This document shows, piece after piece, positions 34,757 through 44,840 of a DNA stretch of 64,000 nt. The position numbers and the translations under genes are program-made. The notes beneath the pieces were generated by a model, which saw only the letters and a program-made list of their open reading frames with translations, ran no database searches and was not told the DNA's origin. Each line of letters starts with the position of its first letter. Within the stretch, counting starts at the first letter, position 1. Source of the DNA: Geobacteraceae bacterium (lineage in GTDB: Bacteria > Desulfobacterota > Desulfuromonadia > Geobacterales > DSM-12255); assembly GCA_013377075.1 (NCBI GenBank), contig JACABD010000004.1, positions 1 to 64,000 on the forward strand. The letters are read 5' to 3'.

Positions 34757-36819
34757 TGAGCAGCAAAGAACTTTTTCTTGAAATAGGCACCGAGGAGATT
34801 CCGGCTGGATTCCTCCCCAAAGCAATGGCCGAAATGGAAACTCTCATAGCCAAAGAGCTTGGGAGCGCCCGGTTGACATACGACAGCATAAAAACCCTTG
34901 CCACCCCGCGACGTCTGGTTCTCCACGTAACCGGCATACCGGCATTGCAACCCGATGCAGAAACAACCGCCATGGGTCCGGCAAAATCCATCGCCTTTGG
35001 TGCCGAAGGCAAGCCTTCAAAGGCAGCAGAAGGGTTTGCCCGCGGCCAGGGTGTTGATGTCAGCCAGTTGACCGTCATTACGACAGACAAAGGCGAATAT
35101 GTGGCTGCTGTCAAAATGGAAACCGGCAGACCGACCCACCAGCTCCTCTCAGAAATTCTGCCGCGGCTTATGGGGAACATCTCCTTCAAAAAATCGATGC
35201 GCTGGGGTGATTTCGATGTCCGTTTTGCAAGGCCGATCCACTGGATCGTCGCCCTCTTCGACGGCATAGTCGTCCCCTTCAGCTTTGGCCCCATAGAGAG
35301 TGGCACCATCTCCCGCGGTCACCGCTTCATGGGCAACACAACCTTCCCGGTGCGTGATTTTGCCAGTTATCTTGATGAGTGCGAGCGTCATTTCGTCATA
35401 GTCGACCCAGAAAAGCGCAAGGAGATCATCCGCCGCGAAATCCACCGCACTGCCGAAGCGGCAGGCGGACGGTTGCTTCCTGATGAGGCACTGCTTGAAG
35501 AGGTTACTTTCCTCTGTGAATACCCGAGCGCAGTTCACGGCACATTCTCTGCTGACTTCCTCGAAGTTCCCAAAGAGGTACTGATAACATCCATGAAGAG
35601 CCACCAGCGCTATTTCTCGGTACTGGACAAGGATGGCAAGCTCCTCAACTGTTTTATCACCATCAACAACACCCTCACCGACGACCCTTCAGTCGTGGTC
35701 AAGGGGAACGAGCGGGTTCTCAGGGCCAGGCTCTCGGACGCCCGCTTCTTCTTCGAGGAAGACAAGAAGGTAAAACTCGACGACCGTGTGGAAGCCCTGA
35801 AAAAGGTCGTCTACCAGCAGAAACTCGGCACATCATATGAGAAAATGGAGCGTTTCAGGGCTCTTGCTGAAGGGTTGTCTGCAAAGCTGAATCCAGCTGT
35901 AAAAGTACAGACGGCAAGGGCTGCCACCCTTTGCAAGGCTGATCTTGTTTCCGGAATGGTCTGCGAGTTCCCGGAAGTCCAGGGTATCATGGGACGCGAA
36001 TATGCACTGCTTGAGGGTGAACCTGCTGAAGTTGCCAATGCAATTGCCGAACACTACATGCCGACCCAGGCAGGCGGAGAGCTTCCGGCCTCGGACATCG
36101 GTGCATTTGTTTCAATAGCCGACAAGATCGACACCATCTGCGGCTGCTTCGGCGTCGGCCTTATTCCGACCGGATCGGCAGACCCATATGCCCTGCGCCG
36201 CTCTGCCCTTGGCATCATCAACATCATTATTGAAAAAGAGTACAAGCTCTCCCTATCAACACTGATTGATGAGTCGCTGACGCTGCTTGCAGCTAAACTA
36301 GTCAGACCAGCAGCTGAAGTAAAAGCCGACCTGCTCGATTTTTTCCGCGGCCGCTTTGTCAATCTCATGTCCGACCGCTACCCGTCAGACGCCGTTGATG
36401 CTGCGGTTGCAGTATCATTTGATGACCTGCCCGATGCCGTCTCACGGATTGCCGCCCTTGCAGCATTTAAATCCAGACCGGATTTCGGCGAACTTGCCGT
36501 GACCTTCAAGAGGGTCGGCAATATTGTTAAAGAAGGTGTTCAGGGGAAAGTCAGCAAGGATCTTTTTGAAAATCCTGCTGAAAATGCCCTGGCCGCTTCT
36601 GTGAATAATGTCGAAATGACAGTGGCAGCCGCAATCGGCGTGCAGAACTATGTTACTGCCTTTACGGAGATTGCCTCACTACGCGGTGATGTTGATGAGT
36701 TTTTCGACAAGGTCATGGTCATGGCAGAGGATGAGAAAGTTCGGCAGAACAGACTAACCCTGCTCACCTCCATATCACGGCTTTTCGCAGGGATTGCCGA
36801 TTTCGGCAGGCTAAACTAG
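34756..36819 (+). CDS. glyS: Glycyl-tRNA synthetase beta subunit
   Basis: 687 residues, standard length. Begins LFLEIGTEEIPAGFLP, the hallmark GlyS N-terminus, with MGPAKSIAFGAEGKPSKAAEGFARGQG and the HD-like DIGAFVSIADKIDTICGCF region further on, followed by a C-terminal anticodon-binding/DALR-like domain (FFDKVMVMAEDEKVRQNRLTLL). The beta subunit recognises tRNA-Gly for the alpha subunit. It overlaps glyQ by one base and is followed by an intrinsic terminator 27 bases after the stop, so glyQS is a two-gene operon. Confidence 0.98.
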
Positions 36820-36845
36820 AAAGATGAAACATCATTGAAAAAGAC

Positions 36846-36876
36846 AAGGGGATGCAATTTCAGCATCCCCTTTTTC
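36846..36876 (+). terminator. Intrinsic terminator of glyQS
   Basis: Ten-base stem AAGGGGATGC (36846-36855) with GCATCCCCTT (36863-36872), seven-base loop, then TTTCTTT. Confidence 0.9.
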
Positions 36877-36976
36877 TTTACACTTTTTGATAACAGGTTA
36901 TTATTACTAAACGCAACTAATAATCAAGCAGATATACTTTCTACAAAAACAGTGTGCCAGGGAGTGGAATAATCAA

Positions 36977-39616
36977 ATGTTCAGACTCTTTTCACTGACG
37001 GTTCGCAAACAGATAATTATCCTGATTGCCGTTATGACGATCGTACCGGTAGGGATAATTCTGTTTTCGTCGTACAACCAGCGCTTGAGCGACGTACGGG
37101 AGGCTCGGCAGTTCGTCGAGCGAATTGCCGAGGATTTTTGTGACGACCAGAAAGTCCTTGTCTCTGGTGCTGAGCAACTTTTAAGTACCCTTTCCCATAT
37201 CCAGACCGTACAGAAACATGAAATAAAGTCAGTAAACTCTCTCCTTGAGGAACTTGTCAATAAGAATCCCCAGTATGCCAATCTGATCATAGCAGATAGT
37301 AACGGAATCCAGTGGGCGGCGGCAACTCCGGCATCAGACCTGGCATCACTTGCCGACAGGCGTTATTTTCAGAATGCGATTACCTCTGGACAATTCTCTT
37401 CCGGAGAGTACATCATCGGAAGAAATCTGAAAAAGCCGGTTATGAATTTTGCTTACCCCATAAAGGACGCTACGGGCAAAGTTACGGATGTTGCTATCGC
37501 AGTTTTTACCCTGGATAGATACCAGCAAAGGTACAAATCCACAAACTTCCCCCCCCAAACCTCACTATTTCTGACCGACCACAAAGGTGTAACCCTGTTC
37601 AGTTTAACCGTCCCGGAATTCGCCGGGAAAAGGGACAGGGATGACCTCTTCCGGCGGATGTCTGAAGGAGGCGATAAAGGGATTTTTGAGGCTGTAGGCA
37701 ACTTTGGGGTCAATCGTTATTATGCCTACCAGAAAATCAGACTTAAAGGTGAATCAACCCCATACATGTATGTACGAGTCGGCATACCGGTTGAAACCGT
37801 TTTAGCCAAAACCAGATCCAGATTTATATTCGAAATGGGAATAATGTTGATCCTGTTACTTATTACTACCGGGGGAGCCTATTACTTCAGTAAAAAAGGG
37901 ATACTTGAAAAAATCGCCATTCTGAAAGACAGCACCGGCAAAATTGCCGGTGGAAACCTGAACATTCGGGTTTCTGACCTTGTTTCAGGGGGGGAACTCG
38001 GCGAGTTGGGCAGTTCGTTCGATGAAATGACCGCTGAACTGCTCAAAAAAGAGAAATCATTACAGAAAAGCGAAGACATCTTTCGCTACTACGTAGAAAA
38101 TGCCACAGACATCACCTTCTCGCTCTCGAAAGAGGGAGTTTTCACCTATGTATCGCCAAACTGGCAGGAGGCTTTCGGATATGAAATTTCCGAAACTATC
38201 GGTCAACCGTTTGCCCCGTATGTGCACCCCGATGACATCCAGAGCTGCCTTAACTTCCTTCAGCTGGTAATTACTACCGGCGAAAAACAGCGGGATGTGG
38301 AATATCGCGTACTCACAAAGGACGGACGCTATGTCTGGTATTCAGCCAATGGCTCACTCCTTCGCAACCCGGAGAGCAATGACTTTTCATTTCTTGGGAT
38401 AGGCCGGGACATCAGCAGACAGAAGAGCGCAGAAGAGGCAATGCTTCAGGCAATGGCAGCAGCCGAATCCGCCAACAGAGCCAAGAGCAATTTCCTCGCC
38501 AACATGAGCCACGAAATCCGTACACCTATGAACGGTTTGATTGGCATGGTTGAGCTGTTGGAATCCACCAGTCTTACCGATGAACAGCAAAAATACCTTG
38601 AAGTGATCAGAATCTCCTCCGGGAATCTCCTCTCACTCATCTCCGAGATCCTTGATCTCTCAAAGATCGAGTCTTCCATGATGGAGCTGGAGCAGCTGAT
38701 GTTCAGTCTGCGGGAGAGCGTTTCAACTATTGTCAAATCCCAGATATTTCTGGCTCAAAACAAGGGGCTCTCCCTGGAAATAGAGTTTGCGGAAAATCTG
38801 CCTGATATTGTGACCGGCGACCAGCTGCGACTCAAACAGGTTCTTCTCAACCTGATCGGCAATGCCATCAAATTTACCGATCAGGGGGGCATTACAATAT
38901 CGGTTGTGCTGCAAAAGCGGGATGGTGACACTGGATTTTTCCGGTTTAATGTTGCTGATACCGGCATAGGCATCAAATCAGATGCAATAAACAACATATT
39001 CGACCCTTTCAGCCAGGCTGACAGCTCAACCACAAGAAAATACGGCGGAACTGGGCTGGGACTCACCATATGCAAGAAACTGACTGAACTAATGGGGGGA
39101 GAAGTAAGTGTCGAAAGCGTTGAAGGCAAAGGGAGCACGTTCCATATATCCATTCCTTTTATTGTCAACGAAAATGAAACAATTTCTACCGAACGGATCC
39201 CCATCCATGATCAGGCAGTACCTGAAACAGGGCCGCTACATATTCTTTTGGCAGAAGACAATGAAATCAACAGGGATCTTTTCACTATCATACTGAAGCA
39301 GGCCGGGCACTCTCTGGTCATTGCCACCAATGGAATGGAGGCAGTCGAGCAGTGGGAAAAGGGTGGCCAGGATATTATCATTATGGATGTCCAGATGCCT
39401 GGTATGGATGGCGTTGAAGCCACCAGAATCATCAGGCAAAAAGAGGCTGGCAGTCACATACCGATAATCGCTCTGACAGCCCATGCCATGAGCGCAGACA
39501 GAGAGAAGTTTTTGCAACTCGGGTTTGACGGATACGTTTCCAAACCGTTCAATTCGTCCAGGCTTAAAGAAGAGATCGCCCGCTGCGTCAAGGATCAGAA
39601 TATAGATTTATCCTGA
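36977..39616 (+). CDS. Hybrid sensor histidine kinase: Cache, HAMP, PAS, HisKA, HATPase, receiver
   Basis: 879 residues. A first membrane helix (about 12-32) and a second (about 280-298) bracket a periplasmic double-Cache domain (LIIADSNGIQWAAA, DRRYFQNAITSG, AYPIKDATGKV) that should bind a small ligand. HAMP (about 300-352), PAS (365-480), HisKA with His512 in NMSHEIRTPMNG, HATPase with LIGNAIKFT and GGTGLGLTICKKL, then a receiver (about 750-875) with Asp804 in IIIMDVQMPGMDG and the late Lys in YVSKPF. No HPt or response-regulator gene is adjacent. AGGGAGTGG lies upstream of the ATG. Signal and output are unknown. Confidence 0.93.
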   Translation: MFRLFSLTVRKQIIILIAVMTIVPVGIILFSSYNQRLSDVREARQFVERIAEDFCDDQKVLVSGAEQLLSTLSHIQTVQKHEIKSVNSLLEELVNKNPQYANLIIADSNGIQWAAATPASDLASLADRRYFQNAITSGQFSSGEYIIGRNLKKPVMNFAYPIKDATGKVTDVAIAVFTLDRYQQRYKSTNFPPQTSLFLTDHKGVTLFSLTVPEFAGKRDRDDLFRRMSEGGDKGIFEAVGNFGVNRYYAYQKIRLKGESTPYMYVRVGIPVETVLAKTRSRFIFEMGIMLILLLITTGGAYYFSKKGILEKIAILKDSTGKIAGGNLNIRVSDLVSGGELGELGSSFDEMTAELLKKEKSLQKSEDIFRYYVENATDITFSLSKEGVFTYVSPNWQEAFGYEISETIGQPFAPYVHPDDIQSCLNFLQLVITTGEKQRDVEYRVLTKDGRYVWYSANGSLLRNPESNDFSFLGIGRDISRQKSAEEAMLQAMAAAESANRAKSNFLANMSHEIRTPMNGLIGMVELLESTSLTDEQQKYLEVIRISSGNLLSLISEILDLSKIESSMMELEQLMFSLRESVSTIVKSQIFLAQNKGLSLEIEFAENLPDIVTGDQLRLKQVLLNLIGNAIKFTDQGGITISVVLQKRDGDTGFFRFNVADTGIGIKSDAINNIFDPFSQADSSTTRKYGGTGLGLTICKKLTELMGGEVSVESVEGKGSTFHISIPFIVNENETISTERIPIHDQAVPETGPLHILLAEDNEINRDLFTIILKQAGHSLVIATNGMEAVEQWEKGGQDIIIMDVQMPGMDGVEATRIIRQKEAGSHIPIIALTAHAMSADREKFLQLGFDGYVSKPFNSSRLKEEIARCVKDQNIDLS

Positions 39617-39763
39617 CAAAACATAAGCGCCTCAACACTTCCCGGTCCAGCTACACCTCACCAACCAAATCATATCAATATCAGAACCAGGTAAACTACC
39701 CCTGAATTCCGCTGACTAACGTGTCATTCGTGGACCTAATGGTTTGATCAAGTAATTATTTCA

Positions 39764-39814
39764 TTGCTTGTAACGGAATGTTTTGTATAGAATTAATTTG
39801 CATACAAATTAATT
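39764..39814 (+). promoter_or_regulatory. Promoter and perfect palindrome upstream of the MarR-SulP pair
   Basis: TTGCTT (39764-39769) and TATAGA (39786-39791) are spaced 16 bases. Immediately downstream AATTAATTTG (39791-39800) and CAAATTAATT (39805-39814) form a perfect ten-base inverted repeat around CATA, overlapping the -10 end and the likely transcription start. This is the position and symmetry expected for a MarR-family autoregulatory operator. Confidence 0.7.
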
Positions 39815-39829
39815 TTGGGAGTATTGCCA

Positions 39830-40345
39830 GTGCCTAAGCCAAAGCCGGATGTCATGGTTGCCGAAATAATGGACAACATCAGAAGAGTCTTTCAGGTTGT
39901 AAATGAGCAGTCAAAACAGGTTGAGCGTGAAACCGGCCTGACCGGCCCCCAGGTCTGGGGAATCAAGGTCATTGCCGAGCATGGCACTATCCGGGTTTCT
40001 GACCTTGCCAAGAAAATGTACCTCCACCCGACTACCGTGGTTGGCATACTTGATCGCCTTGAAAAAAGAGGCCTCGTTTGCCGGATCCGCTCCCGGGAAG
40101 ACCGGCGCGTTGTTGATGTGGCACTGACTGAAGAGGGGTGCAGACTGGTAGAAAAATCGCCTGAAGTCGCCTCCAACAAGATCACCCACGGGCTGGAATC
40201 CCTCTCCATGCCTGAGCTGACAATTATCTACCACGGCCTTGACCGACTTGCTGGCATTCTTGAGGCAACAGATATGCCACCCACCCTGATCGGCACTTCC
40301 GAAGTAAACCTCCCCAAAAACAAAAAAGCGGGTAAAAAATCATGA
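39830..40345 (+). CDS. MarR-family transcriptional regulator
   Basis: 171 residues from GTG 39830, favoured because GGGAG lies just upstream; a TTG at 39815 would add five residues. The winged helix-turn-helix is clear: LTGPQVWGIKVIAEHG, IRVSDLAKKMYLHPTTVVGILDRLEKRGLV, and the wing RIRSREDRRVVDVALTEEG. MarR dimers bind palindromes and release on ligand binding. The perfect palindrome at 39791-39814 is its probable operator. The C-terminus ends in a basic tail. The gene overlaps the SulP gene by four bases (ATGA), so regulator and transporter are made together; the inducer is unknown. Confidence 0.92.
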   Translation: MPKPKPDVMVAEIMDNIRRVFQVVNEQSKQVERETGLTGPQVWGIKVIAEHGTIRVSDLAKKMYLHPTTVVGILDRLEKRGLVCRIRSREDRRVVDVALTEEGCRLVEKSPEVASNKITHGLESLSMPELTIIYHGLDRLAGILEATDMPPTLIGTSEVNLPKNKKAGKKS

Positions 40346-42057
40346 TCTCCTTATCAAAGTTGCAAGCATGGCTGCCAAAATCCGTAGAAGCCCTGTCAAA
40401 CTACAGCAAAAAGGATTTCAGCGCCGACCTCATTGCCGGCCTGACTGTTGGCCTTGTGGCGCTGCCGCTGGCAATGGCCTTTGGCATCTCTTCCGGCGTC
40501 ACACCACAGGCCGGGATCTACACCGCCGTCATTGCCGGCTTTCTCATCTCGGCCCTTGGCGGTTCCAGAACCCAGATCGGCGGACCAACCGGCGCATTTG
40601 TCGTCGTTATAGCCGCAATCATTGCCAAGCATGGCCTGTCAGGTCTTATGATGGTGACCATGATGGCCGGAGCAATCCTCCTCTTTTTGGGACTCACCGG
40701 CCTTGGCAGTGCGGTCAAATTCATCCCGAGACCGGTAATTATCGGCTTTACCAACGGCATAGCGGTTCTCATCGCCTCTACCCAGATCAAGGATTTTCTC
40801 GGCATCAACGCAACGGGGAGTGTCCCGAGTGAGTTTCTCCATCGAATGCACTATCTGTGGGATAACATCTCCTCGGCGCAGCCGATAACTATAATCCTTG
40901 CGTCCTCTTCGCTTCTGGTGATCCTGCTGACACCACGTCTGACAAAAAGAGTTCCCGGCTCAATCATCGCCCTCCTCGTGGCAACATCATGCATTCCTCT
41001 TTTCAACATTCCCGTTGAAACCATCGGCTCACGGTTTGGTGGCATTCCCACAGGACTGCCCCAGTTCCAGATGCCGCAGTTTCGCCTCGACCTGGTCATT
41101 CCGCTTATCCCCTCGGCTATTACCGTAGCCCTTCTTGCCGCAATAGAGAGTCTCCTCTCAGCCGTTGTTGCCGACTCCATGAGCGGCGACCGCCATAACT
41201 CCAATGTTGAGCTGGTTGCCCAGGGGATTGCAAATCTTACGGTGCCACTCTTTGGAGGTATTCCGGTAACAGGAGCAATTGCCAGGACAGCAACCAACAT
41301 CAGAAGCGGCGCAAGAACGCCGATGTCAGGGATTATTCATGCCCTGACTCTCCTTTTAATCATCCTCTTTGCAGCCCCCCTTGCCAGATTCATCCCCCTT
41401 GGCACCCTTGCGGCAGTCCTCTTCGTGGTTGCCTACAACATGGGAGAATGGCGGGAAATCCCGATGATCATAAGGCAGGAACCAAAAGATATCGCTGTCT
41501 GGTTTCTTACCTTTGCACTTACCGTGCTTGCGGATCTGACCATTGCAGTTGAAGTGGGGATGACCCTGGCTGCCCTGCTTTATATCTATCAGGTCTCAAA
41601 GACCACCGTCGTCGCCCCCCTTACAATCGAAGCCATTGAAAAGGCCCGCGCACACAGGGTTCAGGACCACACCATACCCCACTACGTGAGCATCTATCAT
41701 ATTCAGGGGCCGTTTCTATTCGGTGTAGCTGAGAAGCTTAATAATGCCACGATGGAAGGTCTAAACGAAATTGTCATACTTCGCCTGCGCTATATGACCG
41801 CCATAGACGCAACCGGACTTTACGCAATAGAGCAGTTCCATCAACGCGTCCATGACTCGGGAAAGACGCTGCTCCTCTGCGGCGCAAGAAGTCAGCCCAA
41901 AAGGCTGATCTACACATCTTCGCTCCCCAAAATGATCGGCGCAAGGAACATCCTGCCGAACATAACCTCGGCCCTGAGCCGCGCAGCTGTTGTTCACGAA
42001 CGTTTTGGAGGGGTTGGAGAAGAGGCGGCAACCGGGCTGATTGAAGCGCCGGTGTAG
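40342..42057 (+). CDS. SulP-family anion transporter with STAS domain
   Basis: 571 residues. The SulP membrane domain has about 12-14 helices with the family motif DLIAGLTVGLVALPLAMAFGI near residues 29-49, GPTGAFVVV and the GGIPVTGAIARTATNIRSGARTP segment. A C-terminal STAS domain covers about 445-555, with YMTAIDATGLYAIEQ as its core. Family members carry sulfate, bicarbonate, molybdate or dicarboxylates; the substrate cannot be told. Co-translation with a MarR regulator suggests inducible expression. A terminator-like hairpin lies 110 bases after the stop. Confidence 0.92.
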   Translation: MISLSKLQAWLPKSVEALSNYSKKDFSADLIAGLTVGLVALPLAMAFGISSGVTPQAGIYTAVIAGFLISALGGSRTQIGGPTGAFVVVIAAIIAKHGLSGLMMVTMMAGAILLFLGLTGLGSAVKFIPRPVIIGFTNGIAVLIASTQIKDFLGINATGSVPSEFLHRMHYLWDNISSAQPITIILASSSLLVILLTPRLTKRVPGSIIALLVATSCIPLFNIPVETIGSRFGGIPTGLPQFQMPQFRLDLVIPLIPSAITVALLAAIESLLSAVVADSMSGDRHNSNVELVAQGIANLTVPLFGGIPVTGAIARTATNIRSGARTPMSGIIHALTLLLIILFAAPLARFIPLGTLAAVLFVVAYNMGEWREIPMIIRQEPKDIAVWFLTFALTVLADLTIAVEVGMTLAALLYIYQVSKTTVVAPLTIEAIEKARAHRVQDHTIPHYVSIYHIQGPFLFGVAEKLNNATMEGLNEIVILRLRYMTAIDATGLYAIEQFHQRVHDSGKTLLLCGARSQPKRLIYTSSLPKMIGARNILPNITSALSRAAVVHERFGGVGEEAATGLIEAPV

Positions 42058-42165
42058 CCCCTTTTCATCCCGGCTAATGAGATATAAATGTATATTGTAA
42101 TTGCGCTAAAACGGACGTATCATCCCACTTGAAGCAACCAGTCTGTACTGGAGGCAAAGCATGTT

Positions 42166-42218
42166 AAACAGCCCATTCCCGGAGATCAGAAACTTTCCCG
42201 GCAATGGGCTGTTTTCGT
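42166..42218 (+). terminator. Terminator-like long hairpin after the SulP gene
   Basis: A 12-base stem (42166-42177 with 42203-42214) encloses a 25-base loop and is followed by TTCG. It separates the SulP gene from the sigma-factor operon; the downstream T run is short. Confidence 0.65.
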
Positions 42219-42276
42219 ATCAGTGGAAAAACAGATCGCGTCGGGAACATTTGTGCCACTTCGGTTGTCAAATATC

Positions 42277-42885
42277 ATGAGTGAGCTGAAAACCCAAATT
42301 ACCGATGAAGATGCCAGCCTGGTTGCATCCTGGCGAAGCGGGGATCCGGCCTCTTTTGAGGCACTGGTTCGAAAACACCAGAAACGGATGCTGAATATTG
42401 CCTTTCGGATTAGCGGCAATTACGAAGATGCCTGCGAAATAACCCAGGACGCCTTTGTGGCAGCATACCGGGAGATCGGCTCATTTCGGGGCACAGCACG
42501 TTTTACCACCTGGTTGACCAGCATTGTCATTAATCTGGCCCGAAACCGCAGACAGCAGGTTCAGTCACGGCAGCAGCACGAAGCATGGTCCATGAATGAA
42601 ACCGCTTCTGACAATAGCAGCAGAACCGGTCGGGAGCTGCCATCCCCTTCTCTTTCAGCCCATGACCGGCTGGAGAGGCTCGATCTGCACGAAAAACTCC
42701 AGGATTGCATCAACGGCCTTGGGGAGGAGTTTCGCGAAACCATCGTCTTGCGCGATCTACAGGATTCTTCCTATGGGGAGATCGGCGCCATTCTCAAGGT
42801 GAAGGAAGGAACCGTCAAGTCAAGGCTGTTCCGTGCCAGGGAGATGGTCAAGGACTGCCTGAAACAGGCAGTGGGAGAGCTCTGA
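42277..42885 (+). CDS. ECF-type RNA polymerase sigma factor
   Basis: 202 residues from ATG 42277; a GTG at 42223 would add 18 residues but lies directly after the hairpin. Region 2 spans about residues 26-93 (FEALVRKHQKRMLNIAFRI, EITQDAFVAAYREIGSFRG, FTTWLTSIVINLARN) and region 4 about 145-197 (LGEEFRETIVLRDLQDSSYGEIGAILKVKEGTVKSRLFRAR). This is the RpoE-like group. It should direct transcription of an envelope-related regulon, probably including its own operon. The stop overlaps the anti-sigma ATG by one base, the classic sigma/anti-sigma coupling. Confidence 0.95.
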   Translation: MSELKTQITDEDASLVASWRSGDPASFEALVRKHQKRMLNIAFRISGNYEDACEITQDAFVAAYREIGSFRGTARFTTWLTSIVINLARNRRQQVQSRQQHEAWSMNETASDNSSRTGRELPSPSLSAHDRLERLDLHEKLQDCINGLGEEFRETIVLRDLQDSSYGEIGAILKVKEGTVKSRLFRAREMVKDCLKQAVGEL

Positions 42886-43943
42886 TGGAGCATACTGAAG
42901 TACGCCGCAACCTGTCCGCCTACATTGATGACGCCGTTGATCCGGCCACCAGAGAGACCATAAACGGGCATCTTGCAGGCTGCGCCAGCTGTAGCCGGGC
43001 ACTGCACGAGCTTGAACAGACCCTGGCCCATCTCAAAGAGCTGCCCGAGGTCGAACCGCCCCCATGGCTGACGACCAGAATCATGGCAACGGTGCGGGAA
43101 GAGGCAGGTCAGAAGCGGAGTTTCTGGCAGAAACTGCTGCTGCCACTGCATATCAAGCTCCCCCTGGAAGCGCTGGCGCTGCTCTGCATCTGCGTTACCG
43201 GATTCTATCTGGCTCGCATGAATGAATCACCGGTTGCACCGACAGAGGTTCCAGTGCAATCGCCGCAGGCACAACCGGAGCTGAAACAGCAGCCTGCCGC
43301 CATTCCGCAGACATCGCCAGAGCCTCAAGCAGCTAAAAAGGCTGTTCCACAGAAACCGGATGACAGAAAAGCAGAATATGCACCACCGCCGCCACAATCA
43401 ACGGCTGCGCCAATCCATCCCCCCCCTGCCGAGCCCCGGATCACGGCACCTCAGGCTCCTCCAGCCGCAAAAGATTGGAACCAGCCCGACTACGGAATGC
43501 AGCAACGGGACGCAGCCCGTAGGTATGTCACAGAAATGGAGGCCATGCAAAAGTCGGAAGGGCACAAAGCCGCCCGTAGTATGAAGAAGAGCCCATCCCC
43601 TGCTGCCACAATGGGTAATGACGGGACATTTCAGACCTACCGTCAGGAGAAAGCCGAAGCCTCCCGACCAGGCGCAGCAGATGGGTTCTCTGGCAAGGCT
43701 GTCAGCCTCACAGTTGCCGATCCGTTAAAAGCAGTCGAATCAATTGAAAGAGCGGTCACCGATCTTGGCGGAAGGATCATCCGCCGCAGTTACGCCGATG
43801 ATGGTCATCTTCTCGTTGTACAACTGGAGATGGGTGCCCTGCCTGAGCTGACAGGCCGTCTGGAGCGAATCGGCAGGTTGACAACCAGACCCGACCTCAG
43901 CAGCTCAGTTAATGGCAAGATCAACCTGACAATCCGCTGGTAA
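42885..43943 (+). CDS. Zinc-type transmembrane anti-sigma factor
   Basis: 352 residues, starting at the ATG that overlaps the sigma stop. The cytoplasmic N-terminus has the ZAS zinc motif H-x3-C-x2-C (His29, Cys33, Cys36 in HLAGCASC), followed by one membrane helix at about 92-110 (LPLEALALLCICVTGFYLA). The periplasmic part is Pro/Gln/Ala-rich for 150 residues and ends in an 80-residue folded domain (SLTVADPLKAVESIERAVTD to NLTIRW) resembling the C-terminal domain of other Geobacter anti-sigma proteins. It should hold the sigma factor at the membrane until an envelope or redox signal releases it. No obvious regulated-proteolysis protease gene is adjacent. Confidence 0.9.
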   Translation: MEHTEVRRNLSAYIDDAVDPATRETINGHLAGCASCSRALHELEQTLAHLKELPEVEPPPWLTTRIMATVREEAGQKRSFWQKLLLPLHIKLPLEALALLCICVTGFYLARMNESPVAPTEVPVQSPQAQPELKQQPAAIPQTSPEPQAAKKAVPQKPDDRKAEYAPPPPQSTAAPIHPPPAEPRITAPQAPPAAKDWNQPDYGMQQRDAARRYVTEMEAMQKSEGHKAARSMKKSPSPAATMGNDGTFQTYRQEKAEASRPGAADGFSGKAVSLTVADPLKAVESIERAVTDLGGRIIRRSYADDGHLLVVQLEMGALPELTGRLERIGRLTTRPDLSSSVNGKINLTIRW

Positions 43944-44031
43944 AATATTTTCAGATTTTCGGGAACTTTTTCCTCACCCCTCTTGTCTAACCGGTTAAAG
44001 CAGATAATTTTCGGCAAAACAGGGGGAAGAG

Positions 44032-44820
44032 ATGAAAACTTTTTGGGTAACAGTGGCACTGCTGGCAATGACCGCTTCAGCATGGGGGAGCTACAGAAAC
44101 GATGCCGTCGAGGTGCAGATAAAAACCGATCAAGGGAGAGAGCTCCCCTTCTATCCGGCAAAAGGGGATGGCAGGCAGCAGACCAGACTTTATGCGGAAG
44201 CTGTCAAGGGGGATAACTACCGGATCTTCATCCACAACAAGACTGGGCGGCGCGTCGGCGTGGTAGTTGCCGTGGATGGTCGCAACATCATCTCCGGCCA
44301 AAAATCCTGGCTGAAAAGTAACGAACAGATGTACATTCTCGAACCGTACGGATCAGGCGAGTTCACCGGCTGGCGCAGCGGCGACGACAAGGTCAACCGT
44401 TTCTACTTTACAACAGCTGACGACTCCTATGCAGCGGCCTTCAACGATGAATCGGCCCTTGGGGTGATCGCAGTTGCCGCCTTTCCTGAGGTACGACGCG
44501 TTGATCCACCGGTTGAGTTCTACCGGGAGCAGTCGTGGCGTGGGGCAGGTGCAGCGGCACCTTCCATGGCAAAACAGGCCAAAAAAGCCGAAAGCATGGC
44601 TGACAGCGCCGGCACCGGCTATGGCCACGAAGAGTATTCGCCGGTCACCAGGGTTGAATTCGAGGCAGAGAAGACGGCAATGCAGAAGGTCCTCATCAAG
44701 TACGAATGGCGCGAAACCCTCTGCCAAAACGGCATAATCTCATGTAGAACCCCGAAACATCCGGGCAACCGACTCTGGGACAATGGCGGCTATGCACCGC
44801 CACCACCGGGGAGAGGTTGA
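44032..44820 (+). CDS. Exported protein of unknown function (sigma operon)
   Basis: 262 residues with a Sec signal peptide (cut near SAWG-SY, about residue 19). GGGGGAAGAG precedes the ATG. The mature N-terminal 120 residues read as a beta-rich domain (DNYRIFIHNKTGRRVGVVVAVDGRNIISG; MYILEPYGSGEFTGWR), the centre has an Ala/Lys-rich region, and the C-terminus contains the pair CQNG..SCRT and ends in Pro/Gly. The GRNIISG and W..GEF..GWR features resemble periplasmic proteins of uncertain role found near sigma factors. No family named. Third gene of the likely sigma operon. Confidence 0.7.
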   Translation: MKTFWVTVALLAMTASAWGSYRNDAVEVQIKTDQGRELPFYPAKGDGRQQTRLYAEAVKGDNYRIFIHNKTGRRVGVVVAVDGRNIISGQKSWLKSNEQMYILEPYGSGEFTGWRSGDDKVNRFYFTTADDSYAAAFNDESALGVIAVAAFPEVRRVDPPVEFYREQSWRGAGAAAPSMAKQAKKAESMADSAGTGYGHEEYSPVTRVEFEAEKTAMQKVLIKYEWRETLCQNGIISCRTPKHPGNRLWDNGGYAPPPPGRG

Positions 44821-44840
44821 ACGGTTTCAAAGGAACAGAC

